Assembly: GCA_030653935.1 (NCBI GenBank)
Contig: JAURYL010000082.1
Coordinates: forward strand, 1 to 64,000
Length of the DNA: 64,000 nt
Reading direction: 5' to 3'
Source: Pseudomonadota bacterium
GTDB taxonomy: Bacteria > Pseudomonadota > Gammaproteobacteria > Burkholderiales > Thiobacillaceae
Shown here: positions 1 to 9,115 of the stretch, piece after piece
How the letters are laid out: the number at the start of each line of letters is the position of its first letter
Numbering within the stretch: position 1 is the first letter of the stretch
Made by a program: the position numbers and the translations under genes
The notes under the pieces: generated by a model
Told to the model about the DNA's origin: nothing
Seen by the model: only the letters and a program-made list of their open reading frames with translations
Database searches by the model: none

Positions 1-67
1 GGCTACCCGCTGCCGCCGCGATGAAGAACGGTAGGACGTAGGGTGTGGTGAGCGCAGCGAACCGCAC
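1..67 (-). repeat. Dispersed intergenic repeat, partial copy (composite family)
   Basis: The reverse complement of this stretch matches 30276-30342 at all but a few positions. Both contain the core GCGGTTCGC, CTCACCACACCCTAC and a tail ending GGTAGCC. The core alone recurs near 18910-18945 and, shorter, near 43383-43405. At 30276 the core is followed by a second palindromic unit; here the window edge cuts it. It appears to have eroded the 3' part of the overlapping nucleotidyltransferase frame. Confidence 0.75.
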
Positions 68-539
68 CATGGATTGTGAAGGTTCTACCTGGAGAACCAC
101 CTGGGCTGGTTCCGCGCGATGGACCGTGAACCACCTGGTAGCACGAAACCCGCTCGGTGGTTCGCCATGGCCCTCGGTCAGGTGGATTAACAACATGATT
201 TGCGAAAACAGCCTTGGAAAAACCCAGCACCGTCTCGTCGGTCGGAATCAGGTCCACTTCCACCGGCCCCAGCCGCCAGCGGCAGATGGGCGCCTCGGAC
301 GAGACATCGCGCTTGAAGCCGCGCTGTGTGAATTGCTCCTCCAGCGCGTGGTAATTGCGTAGCGCCGCCACCTCGGCGATCAGGTCCACATCGAAGGTGA
401 CCCGAGGCGGTGGCGCGGTCGGTGCATCGATCAAAAGACTCGCGGCGTAACCACCGACCAGCACCAGTTCGTCGCGCAGATCGCCCAGCGCCGCCGCAAC
501 GAGTTCAACCCGCTGAATATTCGGGTCGGCGGGATTCAC
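3..539 (-). pseudogene. Truncated nucleotidyltransferase (toxin-like), 3' end lost
   Basis: From a GTG at 539 the frame encodes about 108 residues that look like a nucleotidyltransferase: a GG pair near residues 29-30, the pattern TFDVDLI near 48-54, and VEVDLIP near 93-99. After residue 108 the sequence changes abruptly into repeat-derived translation (about position 215 downward) and runs to the window edge with no recognisable C-terminal half. The GTG overlaps the TGA of the upstream winged-helix gene (536-538), so the two were translationally coupled. Such pairs are often a DNA-binding antitoxin with a nucleotidyltransferase toxin; that role is inferred. The break coincides with a repeat also found at 30435-30470 (core TTTGCGAAAACAGCC), which suggests disruption by repeat insertion. 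A frameshifted continuation outside the window cannot be excluded. Confidence 0.6.
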
Positions 540-1069
540 AAGCGTTCCTCGAACAGGCGTTGGGCCAAGGCCCGTTCGCGTGCATTGCCGGCGCGGATGG
601 CATCGAACAGCGCCAGATGTTCGTACAGCACGGCGTTGCGCAGCGCGGCTGCGGGCACCGACGGATAGAGTGGAATCAGGGCCATGCCACGCGCGCTGCC
701 CTCGATGGCGGGCCAAACCGGCACCGGATCGGCCGAGGAGGCGATCAGCGTGTTCAAGGGTGCCGCTGCGTGTGCGGTCGGCACGCCAGCGACCAGCGCA
801 CCGCGAACCGGCGGGAACGCATACTTGGCGCCATGAAACAGAAACTCCTTGAACGCCGGCGTCAGGACCCTCGGCCGGCGCGCCTCGAAGATCAGCAGGC
901 GCGCCGCCTCGGCTCGCTTCAGCGCGCCATGCACCTCGGACATGGACAGCCCGGTAAAGGCCGCCAGATCAGGGTAGGTCGTTGCCTGATCGCGGCAGGC
1001 GGCCAGGGCCAGCAGGAGATAAACATCCTGCGGCTTGAGCACGAGCTGGCGGTTGGGGACTCTGGGCAT
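536..1069 (-). CDS. Winged-helix domain protein, likely partner of the nucleotidyltransferase
   Basis: This 177-residue protein begins with a helical region resembling a winged helix-turn-helix (residues 10-65, with YPDLAAFTGLS as the candidate turn), followed by a less recognisable C-terminal half. It has no signal peptide or membrane segment. Its TGA overlaps the GTG of the nucleotidyltransferase gene by 4 bp, a coupling typical of toxin-antitoxin or abortive-infection pairs with the DNA-binding partner first. I do not recognise a named family, so autorepressor or antitoxin is inferred from fold and context. Because the downstream partner is broken, this may be a surviving half of a decayed module. 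An hsdS remnant and a tRNA gene lie just upstream. Confidence 0.55.
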   Translation of the reverse strand: MPRVPNRQLVLKPQDVYLLLALAACRDQATTYPDLAAFTGLSMSEVHGALKRAEAARLLIFEARRPRVLTPAFKEFLFHGAKYAFPPVRGALVAGVPTAHAAAPLNTLIASSADPVPVWPAIEGSARGMALIPLYPSVPAAALRNAVLYEHLALFDAIRAGNARERALAQRLFEERL

Positions 1070-1130
1070 GCTGTTGATCGGTTGTTTCGCATTTCGCGAA
1101 ACACGAAACTAGTGGATGGGTAAGGGGCTG

Positions 1131-1298
1131 TCAATACCATTCCGCCGCGGGCTGCGAGGTGGCTTCCACGTCGATCTGGCCGGAGAGCAGACGGGGGAGG
1201 AGGAGGCCGCGGGTGCGGCGGAGGGTTTGGATTTGGAAAACGAGCATCTGTTGTTGCGCGAGGCTGTCGGCAATCAGGGTGGAGAACCTATCTGCTGC
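1131..1298 (-). pseudogene. Remnant of type I restriction specificity subunit (hsdS C-terminus)
   Basis: The last 55 codons before the TGA at 1131 encode a coiled-coil tail with the typical HsdS ending: ADRFSTLIADS, then IQTLRRTRGLLLPRLLSGQI. In HsdS this conserved helix separates or follows the target-recognition domains. Upstream of about 1300 the frame no longer resembles HsdS, and there is no hsdM or hsdR nearby, so this is a fragment of roughly one seventh of a normal gene. It lies about 250 bp from the 3' end of tRNA-Arg, consistent with leftover cargo of an integrated island. Confidence 0.6.
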
Positions 1299-1413
1299 TT
1301 CGCCTTGCGCATGCGCCGACAGGCAGAAGACCGACGACACCATTTCTGCGCCAACCATCAACTGAAACCGGCTATTTCTACATCCCAGTAGGGCGGAATG
1401 ACCGCTTTCTATG

Positions 1414-1434
1414 CCCGGATTCGGCCGGGTTTTT
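1414..1434 (+). terminator. Rho-independent terminator-like hairpin
   Basis: The sequence contains stem CCCGG, a short loop and CCGGG followed by five T residues on the plus strand. No intact plus-strand gene precedes it, so it may be a relic of the decayed accessory region next to the tRNA. Confidence 0.45.
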
Positions 1435-1542
1435 CGTCTGGGATGGATGCGGATTGCCCGAATCTGGCTACATGTGTGGCTACACGAAGCCGGCATGCAA
1501 AAAAGCCAGATATTGAAACTCAGGGTAAGCGTTTGAATTATT

Positions 1543-1618
1543 TGGTGCCCCCGACACGAATCGAACGTGTGACCCTCCCCTTAGGAGGGGGATGCTCTAT
1601 CCACTGAGCTACGGGGGC
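1543..1618 (-). tRNA. tRNA-Arg (anticodon CCU)
   Basis: Read on the minus strand, this 76-nt stretch folds as a tRNA: acceptor GCCCCCG pairs with CGGGGGC, the D arm is GCTCAGTGGATAGAGC, the anticodon stem is TCCCC/GGGGA with loop CTCCTAA (anticodon CCT), the T arm contains TTCGATT, and a genomically encoded CCA ends at 1543. It decodes AGG. Its 3' end faces the decayed accessory genes at 1-1300, which fits use as an integration site for a mobile island. A plus-strand open frame crossing it (1398-1607) is only antisense translation. Confidence 0.97.
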
Positions 1619-1752
1619 GTGGCGGGCGATTCTACCGCAGCCGGGGCAGCCGATGCCTGGCTTGATCATCACGCGCGATGTGGTTCTTTCCTTGATGCCG
1701 AGGGGTCTGGCGCCAATAATCCAGACATTGCCATCCGATAACCGAGTTCATC

Positions 1753-2151
1753 ATGAGCCATCTGACCAAAAAAGACCGCCTTGCCATTCGTGCCGCCCTG
1801 GAGGCGCAACGCGCGCAGCTTTTGCGCGGTTTGAAGGGGGTTCTTGAAGAAAACGGGCAGACCCGGTTCGCTGATGTATTGGGGCGTTCTTCGGGGGATA
1901 GCGCCGATGAAGCTTTGGCGGTGACTTTGGGCAATCTTTCCGCCGCGCGCATGGATCATGAGGTGCGGACCTTGCAGGCGATGGAATCCGCGTTCAAACG
2001 TCTGGATGATCCGGAATACGGCCAGTGCGAGGATTGTGGCGGCAACATCCCGGCAGCGCGCTTGATCGCCAACCCGGTCGCCATCCGTTGTGTTGCCTGC
2101 CAGGAGCGATTCGAACACACGCACGCGGGTCAGACGCACGGTTCCATGTAA
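1753..2151 (+). CDS. dksA: DksA/TraR-family zinc-finger transcription factor
   Basis: The 132-residue protein has an N-terminal coiled coil (about 5-85) and a C4 zinc finger at Cys92, Cys95, Cys113 and Cys116 (CEDCGG and CVACQ). The coiled-coil tip carries DSADEA (49-54), matching the DxxDxA motif that enters the RNA polymerase secondary channel in DksA. DksA works with ppGpp to retune rRNA and amino-acid promoters. It is shorter than the E. coli protein (151 aa) and lacks its N-terminal extension, so it may be a DksA paralogue rather than the primary copy. It lies alone between the tRNA and uup. Confidence 0.85.
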   Translation: MSHLTKKDRLAIRAALEAQRAQLLRGLKGVLEENGQTRFADVLGRSSGDSADEALAVTLGNLSAARMDHEVRTLQAMESAFKRLDDPEYGQCEDCGGNIPAARLIANPVAIRCVACQERFEHTHAGQTHGSM

Positions 2152-2226
2152 GGCGTCGCTACTTGGGGGATAATCCCCGCCCGCTGTGTTCCTCGACGCC
2201 CGCGTTTTCGCGCGGGCGCGCTTCGT

Positions 2227-4161
<1,935 letters not shown>

Positions 4162-4181
4162 TACAGAAAGGCGGGAAGGAC

Positions 4182-4254
4182 GTAGGTTGGGCAAAGCGAA
4201 GCGTGCCCAACGAACCGCCGCGATGTTGGGCACGCTTCGCTTTGCCCAACCTAC
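4182..4254. repeat. Perfect 30-bp inverted repeat in the mutL leader
   Basis: The arms 4182-4211 and 4225-4254 are perfect reverse complements; the left arm begins GTAGGTTGGGCAAAGCGAAG and the loop is 13 nt. This belongs to a repeat family known from many proteobacterial genomes, often mistranslated as VGWAKRSVPN. It ends 12 nt before the mutL GTG, so a transcript from uup would carry a very stable hairpin right at the mutL translation start. There is no U-run, so it is not a standard terminator. Confidence 0.9.
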
Positions 4255-4266
4255 CTTGCAACCGCT

Positions 4267-6117
4267 GTGTCTGACATCCACCTCCTCCCCGATCTCCTCG
4301 TTTCCCAGATCGCCGCTGGCGAGGTGGTGGAACGCCCTGCTTCCGCCGTCAAGGAGTTGCTGGAAAATAGCCTCGATGCCGGTAGTCGCGACATCCGCCT
4401 GGATCTGGAGGAGGGCGGCATCAAGCTGATACGCCTGAGCGATGACGGTAACGGCATCGCCCAGGACGACCTGAAGCTGGCGCTGACGCGGCACGCCACC
4501 AGCAAGATCGCCAGTCTCGATGATCTGGAGCGGGTCGCCAGCCTCGGTTTTCGTGGCGAGGCGCTGGCCAGTATCGCCTCGGTGGCGCGCCTGACCCTGA
4601 CCAGCCGCTCGGCCGACGCGGCCCACGCCTGGAAGGTCGGCGCCCTCGATGGCAAGCTGCATAGCCCGGAACCGGCGGCCCTGGCGCGCGGCACGGTGGT
4701 GGAGGTGCGCGACCTGTTCTTCAACACCCCGGCACGGCGCAAATTCCTGAAAAGCCCGCCCACCGAATTCGCCCATTGCGACGAGGCCCTGCGCCGCGTC
4801 GCCCTGTCGCACCCGGAATGCGCTTTCACCCTCGCCCACAACGGCCGCGTCAGCAAGCGTCTGGCCGTGGCCGACTGGCAGGCCAGGGCGCTGGACATCC
4901 TCGGTGAAGGCTTCGCCGCCGCCGCCCGCACCCTGGACGAGTCCGCCGGGCCATTGCGCCTGTATGGGCTCGCCGGCCTGCCCGCCTATTCCCGCGCCGG
5001 GCGCGACGCGCAATATCTGTTCGTCAACGGCCGCTTCGTGCGCGACAAGCTGCTCAGCCACGCGGTGCGCGAGGCCTATCGCGACGTGCTGCACCATGAG
5101 CGGCATCCCGCCTATGTGCTGTTCCTGGAGTTGCCGCCGGAGGGCGTGGATGTGAACGTGCACCCGGCGAAAACCGAAGTGCGCTTCCGCGACGGTCGTG
5201 GCGTGCACCAGTTCGTTTTGCATGTGCTGGAGCGGGCATTGGGGGCGGGCAGGGAGAAAGGCGCTGAGATGGGCGCGGGTGTTTCCGCTCCCGCCTTTTT
5301 CAAAGGGGGGCCGGCGGGGGATTTTCCGTTGTCGCCACGTTCAAGCTCCCAATCTTCGCAACCCGCCTTAAATCCCCCCTACCCCCCTTTACAAAGGGGG
5401 GGGAACACCCCGGCCCATCGCGCCAACGAGCCCGCCCCCTACTACCAGATGGTGGCCGAGGCGCTGGCGGGCACATCCGAAATCCGAAATCCGAAATCCG
5501 AAATCGAATATCCACAATCCGAAATCGCTGAGACGCCGCCGCTCGGTTATGCGCTGGCCCAGCTTTCCGGCATCTACATCCTGGCCGAGAACGCGCATGG
5601 CCTGATCGTGGTGGACATGCACGCGGCGCACGAGCGCATCCTCTACGAGCAGATCAAGACTGCGTTCGACGCCCGCGTCGTGGCCAGCCAGCCGCTGCTG
5701 ATTCCGGTGGTGTTCGCCGCCACCGGCCTGGAAATGGCGACCGCCGAGGAGGCCGGGGCGGCACTGCTGGAAATGGGCTTCGAGATCGCGCCGGTGTCAC
5801 CCACCCACCTCGCCCTGCGCGCCGTGCCGGCCATGCTCAAGGACGCCGATGGCGAACGCCTGGCGCGCGAGCTGCTGAAGGACATCCACGAATTCGGGTT
5901 GAGTGGCGCCATGCACGCGCGTCGTAACGAACTTCTCGCGACGCTGGCCTGTCATGGCGCGGTGCGCGCGAATCGCAGGCTCAGCGTGCCGGAAATGAAC
6001 GCCCTGTTGCGCGACATGGAAGGTACGCTGCGCGCCGACCAGTGCAACCACGGCCGCCCCACCTGGTTTCAACTTACCCTGTCCGACCTGGACAAGTTTT
6101 TCATGCGAGGACAATAG
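4267..6117 (+). CDS. mutL: DNA mismatch repair protein MutL
   Basis: MutL couples MutS mismatch recognition to strand incision. The N-terminal GHKL ATPase is clear: ENSLDAGS near 32-39, DDGNGI near 58-63, GFRGEAL near 94-100. The C-terminal domain (about 430-616) holds the endonuclease motif DMHAAHERILYE (near 450), ACHGAVR and QCNHGRP, so this is a nicking MutL, as expected outside the mutH-bearing enterobacteria. The start is a GTG at 4267, chosen because homology begins immediately (SDIHLLPDLL). The linker, about 335-425, is odd: it is largely made of translated dispersed repeats ([35 protein letters not shown]). A small S24-protein gene follows 2 bp after the stop, then miaA. Confidence 0.96.
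   Translation: MSDIHLLPDLLVSQIAAGEVVERPASAVKELLENSLDAGSRDIRLDLEEGGIKLIRLSDDGNGIAQDDLKLALTRHATSKIASLDDLERVASLGFRGEALASIASVARLTLTSRSADAAHAWKVGALDGKLHSPEPAALARGTVVEVRDLFFNTPARRKFLKSPPTEFAHCDEALRRVALSHPECAFTLAHNGRVSKRLAVADWQARALDILGEGFAAAARTLDESAGPLRLYGLAGLPAYSRAGRDAQYLFVNGRFVRDKLLSHAVREAYRDVLHHERHPAYVLFLELPPEGVDVNVHPAKTEVRFRDGRGVHQFVLHVLERALGAGREKGAEMGAGVSAPAFFKGGPAGDFPLSPRSSSQSSQPALNPPYPPLQRGGNTPAHRANEPAPYYQMVAEALAGTSEIRNPKSEIEYPQSEIAETPPLGYALAQLSGIYILAENAHGLIVVDMHAAHERILYEQIKTAFDARVVASQPLLIPVVFAATGLEMATAEEAGAALLEMGFEIAPVSPTHLALRAVPAMLKDADGERLARELLKDIHEFGLSGAMHARRNELLATLACHGAVRANRRLSVPEMNALLRDMEGTLRADQCNHGRPTWFQLTLSDLDKFFMRGQ
5281..5405. repeat. Dispersed C/G-tract repeat within mutL linker
   Basis: Two tracts, TTTCAAAGGGGGG near 5298 and CCCCCCTACCCCCCTTTACA near 5374, form an inverted pair flanking a short spacer. 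This is a common proteobacterial intergenic repeat, but here it is in frame within mutL and encodes a Pro/Gly-rich linker. Confidence 0.7.
5475..5526. repeat. Heptanucleotide array (ATCCGAA) within mutL linker
   Basis: About six units of the 7-mer ATCCGAA, with an interruption, encode IRNPKSEI-type residues in frame with MutL. The same heptad recurs at 6529-6557 (miaA start) and 52580-52640 (tauD leader). Confidence 0.9.
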
Positions 6118-6119
6118 CC

Positions 6120-6500
6120 ATGAGCAAACCCTTCCCCATCCCGGTGCGTGTGGCCGCCGAAACCCCCGAGACCCCGGAAGAAATGGAAACTTCCGCCTGC
6201 GCCAGCGGCGAGCCCTATGCCTTGATGGTGCTGGGTGATTCCATGCAGCCGGAGTTCATGGAGGGCGAAATCATCGTGGTCGAGCCGGAAGGTCTGGCCA
6301 AGGACGGCTCCTACGTGGTCGCCTTCGTCAATGATGAGTACATCTTCCGCCAGGTCGTGCAGCACCCGGAAGGCTGGATGTTGAAGCCGGTGAACCCGCT
6401 CTATCCCAACCTTCCGGTGGAAGGGCTGTCGGTAGTCAAAGGCGTGGTGATCATGAAGAAGAAGCCGGGCAAACGTAGCGAACAGAAGGCCTACGACTGA
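6120..6500 (+). CDS. S24 (LexA-like) family protein, catalytic lysine apparently absent
   Basis: This 126-residue protein is a single S24/S26-type fold without a DNA-binding domain. Ser41 lies in the expected motif GDSMQPEF, followed by EGEIIVVEP and [14 protein letters not shown]. In LexA and UmuD the Ser/Lys dyad lysine sits at the position here occupied by Arg77 (YIFRQ against VKR in LexA), so autoproteolysis is doubtful. The ATG at 6120 follows mutL by 2 bp and is followed 14 bp later by miaA, so it was probably inserted into the common mutL-miaA arrangement and is co-transcribed. A role as a LexA/UmuD-like interaction module in repair is inference only. Confidence 0.75.
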   Translation: MSKPFPIPVRVAAETPETPEEMETSACASGEPYALMVLGDSMQPEFMEGEIIVVEPEGLAKDGSYVVAFVNDEYIFRQVVQHPEGWMLKPVNPLYPNLPVEGLSVVKGVVIMKKKPGKRSEQKAYD

Positions 6501-6514
6501 GGACGGGTCACACC

Positions 6515-7483
6515 GTGCGCGCCGCGCAAATCCGAAATCCGAAATCCGAAATCCGCAATGGCCTCCCTCCCGCCCTCTGCCTCATGGGCCCCACCGCCAG
6601 CGGCAAGACCGACCTGGCGGTGGCGCTGGCTGAACGGTTTCCGGTGGAGATCATCAGCGTCGATTCGGCCCTGGTCTATCGCGGCATGGACATCGGCACC
6701 GCCAAGCCGGACGCGGCCACGCTGGCGCGCGCGCCGCATCATCTGATTGACATCCTCTCTCCGACAGAAAGCTATTCCGCCGCCCGCTTTCGCGCCGACG
6801 CCCTGCGCCTGATGCATGACATTGTCGCGCGCGGTCGTATCCCCCTGCTGGTGGGTGGCACCATGCTCTATTTCAAGGCGCTGAAGGAAGGCCTGGCGGA
6901 ACTGCCGGTGGCGGCACCGGCATTGCGCGCCGAGCTGGAGGCGCGCGCGAAAGAGGAGGGCTGGCCGGCGCTGCACGCGGAACTCGCCCGCCTCGACCCG
7001 GAGACGGCGGCGCGCCTGGCGCCCAACGATTCGCAGCGCATTCAGCGTGCCCTGGAAGTCTGCATCAGCGGCGGTGAGCCGCTTTCCGCCCTGTTGGCGC
7101 GGCAGGAGCAAAGCACCGATCTCCCCTGTTGTTTGCTGGAAATCGCCCTGATGCACGACGACCGCGCCTGGCTGCATGAACGCATCAACATGCGCTTCAA
7201 GACCATGCTGGACGCCGGCCTGGTGGAGGAACTGCGCGCCTTGCGCGAACGCTGGCCGCTCAAGCCGGAACTGCCCTCCATGCGTTGCGTCGGCTATCGC
7301 CAGTCCTGGCGTTATCTGGAAGGGGAAATCAGTGGCGCGGAGTTGTTCGCCAGTGGCGCCGCCGCCACGCGGCAACTCGCCAAACGTCAGATTACCTGGC
7401 TACGCGGCTGGGAAGGGGCGACCGTGGTGGATTGCCGAGCGCCTGACCTGCTGGAGCGGGTGAGCCAATTGATCGAACTGTAG
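6515..7483 (+). CDS. miaA: tRNA dimethylallyltransferase MiaA
   Basis: MiaA adds a dimethylallyl group to A37 of tRNAs reading UNN codons. The P-loop GPTASGKT is at 25-32, followed by [19 protein letters not shown] (substrate-binding Asp, and Q replaced by L as in some homologues), [16 protein letters not shown] and [13 protein letters not shown] near the C-terminus. Length (322) is normal. The start is a GTG at 6515. The first 15 residues ([12 protein letters not shown]) are encoded by a heptanucleotide repeat array with no in-frame ATG downstream, so the native 5' end seems to have been replaced. The TAG stop lies in the arm of a palindromic repeat shared with zapD. Confidence 0.95.
   Translation: MRAAQIRNPKSEIRNGLPPALCLMGPTASGKTDLAVALAERFPVEIISVDSALVYRGMDIGTAKPDAATLARAPHHLIDILSPTESYSAARFRADALRLMHDIVARGRIPLLVGGTMLYFKALKEGLAELPVAAPALRAELEARAKEEGWPALHAELARLDPETAARLAPNDSQRIQRALEVCISGGEPLSALLARQEQSTDLPCCLLEIALMHDDRAWLHERINMRFKTMLDAGLVEELRALRERWPLKPELPSMRCVGYRQSWRYLEGEISGAELFASGAAATRQLAKRQITWLRGWEGATVVDCRAPDLLERVSQLIEL
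6529..6557. repeat. Heptanucleotide array (ATCCGAA) at the miaA start
   Basis: Four tandem units of ATCCGAA-type heptads span the first codons of miaA after the GTG at 6515. The same heptad occurs in mutL 1 kb upstream and in the tauD leader at 52580-52640. Confidence 0.9.
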
Positions 7484-7530
7484 GAGCCGAATATGCGGCG
7501 TGTGATTCGGCCCGCAAGCGGGCCTCCTAC
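7480..7530. repeat. Palindromic REP-like element between convergent miaA and zapD
   Basis: The ends GTAGGAGCC and GGCCTCCTAC are inverted, and the inner CGGCCCGCAAGCGGGCC forms its own hairpin. The TAG in the left arm (7481-7483) is the miaA stop, and the TAG in the right arm (7529-7527, minus) is the zapD stop. The structure could also act as a bidirectional terminator. The same family occurs at 9017-9089. Confidence 0.9.
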
Positions 7531-8276
7531 AGGTTGCAGAAGGTCAGCATGAAATCGACGTCGCGATCACAGGGTCGGGGTTTTTGCGCGCGGTCGGGAA
7601 CCAGGAAGCGGATATTGACCGCGTATTTGTTGGCGCTGACTTCCGGTGTACAGGCGCTATCCAGGGTCAGGCGCAGCAAATGCGCGCTGCGGCCCCCCAG
7701 CATCAGCTGGAACAGCCCCTGACTGGCGGTGTGGCGGCTGCGATGACCACTGTCGCGGAGCAGGCGCAAGACCACATCGACGGCGCTTTTCAAGGGCAGC
7801 AATGGCCCCAGCCACTCCATCAGGTCATTGGTGCGCTCCGCCTCGGGCAGATTGAGCCAGTAGTGGTAGGCGGGCAGGTCGAAACTACAGGTGCCGCCGG
7901 GAATGCCGGCACGGCCCTTGATGCCGGCCAGCCATTCGTTGTCGCGCACATGCTGGCCGATCTTGCCGCTCATGCCGCGCAGGTCGGCCAGGGCGGTGGC
8001 AATGCGGGCAAGTACATCGTCTAGGAGGTCGGCATCCACGGCGGGGTTGCTGCGCAGGTCTTCCAGGCTGGTTTTTTGTCGATCCAGTTCCTGGATCAGT
8101 TCGCTTTTCATCTCCGGCCGGCCGGTGACATCGGTGAGTTCAAACACCGCCAGGAGCGCGGCGTGGTGCGCGCGCGCGTCTCCGCCACGCACGAAATACA
8201 GCGTCTTGTCGAACAGATCCTCAAGACGCAACCAGGTACGGATGCGTTCATTGAGGGGGAATTCGTAGACAGTCAC
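7527..8276 (-). CDS. zapD: Cell division protein ZapD
   Basis: ZapD crosslinks FtsZ filaments at the division ring. The 249-residue protein begins with the family hallmark VYEFPLNERIRTWLRLE and contains FELTDV, RPEMKSELIQELDRQ and GGTCSFDLPAYHYWL, the usual conserved blocks. The GTG at 8276 was chosen because homology starts there and the length equals the family norm; the frame extends 13 codons upstream without homology. It lies downstream of coaE with a 103-bp gap, as in many beta- and gammaproteobacteria where pilD-coaE-zapD cluster. It is convergent with miaA and its stop codon lies in a shared palindromic repeat. Confidence 0.94.
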   Translation of the reverse strand: MTVYEFPLNERIRTWLRLEDLFDKTLYFVRGGDARAHHAALLAVFELTDVTGRPEMKSELIQELDRQKTSLEDLRSNPAVDADLLDDVLARIATALADLRGMSGKIGQHVRDNEWLAGIKGRAGIPGGTCSFDLPAYHYWLNLPEAERTNDLMEWLGPLLPLKSAVDVVLRLLRDSGHRSRHTASQGLFQLMLGGRSAHLLRLTLDSACTPEVSANKYAVNIRFLVPDRAQKPRPCDRDVDFMLTFCNL

Positions 8277-8379
8277 TGGAACGGCCCGAGGAAAAACATG
8301 AGGGATACGCGCCAAAGGCTTGAATTGGTGGCGATTTTGCAGCTTGCCCCGTGCAATGGCAATGAAGCGGGCGGGTTTT

Positions 8380-8997
8380 TTATTGTGTTGGGTGGAGGGG
8401 GATGAGGTAGGTCTGGTGCAGATGTGTGACCTGGGCTTCCAGTTCGGCCAGGCCGGAACGGTTGTCGATGAGGTCGTCGGCGATGGCGAGCCGCGCGGCG
8501 CGGGAGCTCTGCGCCGCCAGAATGGACCGCGCCTGTTCCAGGCTGATCCCAGGGCGGCTGGCGGTACGTTCGATCTGCTGTTGCTCGTCGCAATCCACCA
8601 CGGCGATGCGATCCATGTCAGGACGGTAGGTCGCCAGGTTCTCCACCAGCAGGGGCACGATCAGGATGACGTAAGGCGCCCGCGCGGCGGCGACCTGGCG
8701 CCGTGCCTCGCCGTGGATCAGGGGGTGGAGGATCTGTTCCAGACGCGCGCGGGCAGTGCCCTCGGCAAACACCCGAGCGCGCATGGCGGCGCGATCCAGG
8801 CCACCATCAGCGGCGATCACCGCATCCCCGAAAGCGGCGGCAATGGCCGGCATGGCCGCGCCATCAGCGGCGGTGAGGCCATGCGCGATGGCATCGGTAT
8901 CGACCAGCGCCGCGCCGTGCTCGGCGAACAGGCGCGCGGCCGTGCTCTTGCCGGAACCGACGCCGCCAGTGAGGCCGACGCAATAAGGGCGTTTCAT
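8380..8997 (-). CDS. coaE: Dephospho-CoA kinase
   Basis: CoaE phosphorylates the ribose 3'-OH of dephospho-CoA, the last step of coenzyme A synthesis. The P-loop GLTGGVGSGKST lies at residues 8-19, followed by LVDTDAIAH (the D-x-D substrate motif), ILHPLIH, VPLLVEN and VVDCDEQQQIERTASRPG. Length (205) is typical. It sits between pilD and zapD on the minus strand, a conserved order in which coaE is a housekeeping passenger of the pilus cluster. A 73-bp palindromic repeat separates it from pilD. Confidence 0.97.
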   Translation of the reverse strand: MKRPYCVGLTGGVGSGKSTAARLFAEHGAALVDTDAIAHGLTAADGAAMPAIAAAFGDAVIAADGGLDRAAMRARVFAEGTARARLEQILHPLIHGEARRQVAAARAPYVILIVPLLVENLATYRPDMDRIAVVDCDEQQQIERTASRPGISLEQARSILAAQSSRAARLAIADDLIDNRSGLAELEAQVTHLHQTYLIPLHPTQ

Positions 8998-9016
8998 TTA
9001 ACGTGAAACAACGCGC

Positions 9017-9089
9017 GTAGGAGGGCCCGCTTGCGGCCCGAAAAACCCGCTGTGGTGCGTTGGTTCGGCCCGCAAGCGGGGCCTCCTAC
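9017..9089. repeat. Palindromic REP-like element between pilD and coaE
   Basis: The ends GTAGGAGGGCCCGCTTGCGG and CCGCAAGCGGGGCCTCCTAC are inverted around a loop of about 30 nt. The family is the same as at 7480-7530 (GTAGGAG, CGGCCCGCAAGCGGG). Confidence 0.9.
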
Positions 9090-9115
9090 GGGGTGTTGCA
9101 TCACAGCCACGCCTC

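Noticed and set aside
1398-1607. Plus-strand open frame with PPTRIERVT ending
   Set aside because: It is antisense translation of the tRNA-Arg gene, a common false gene; no other support.
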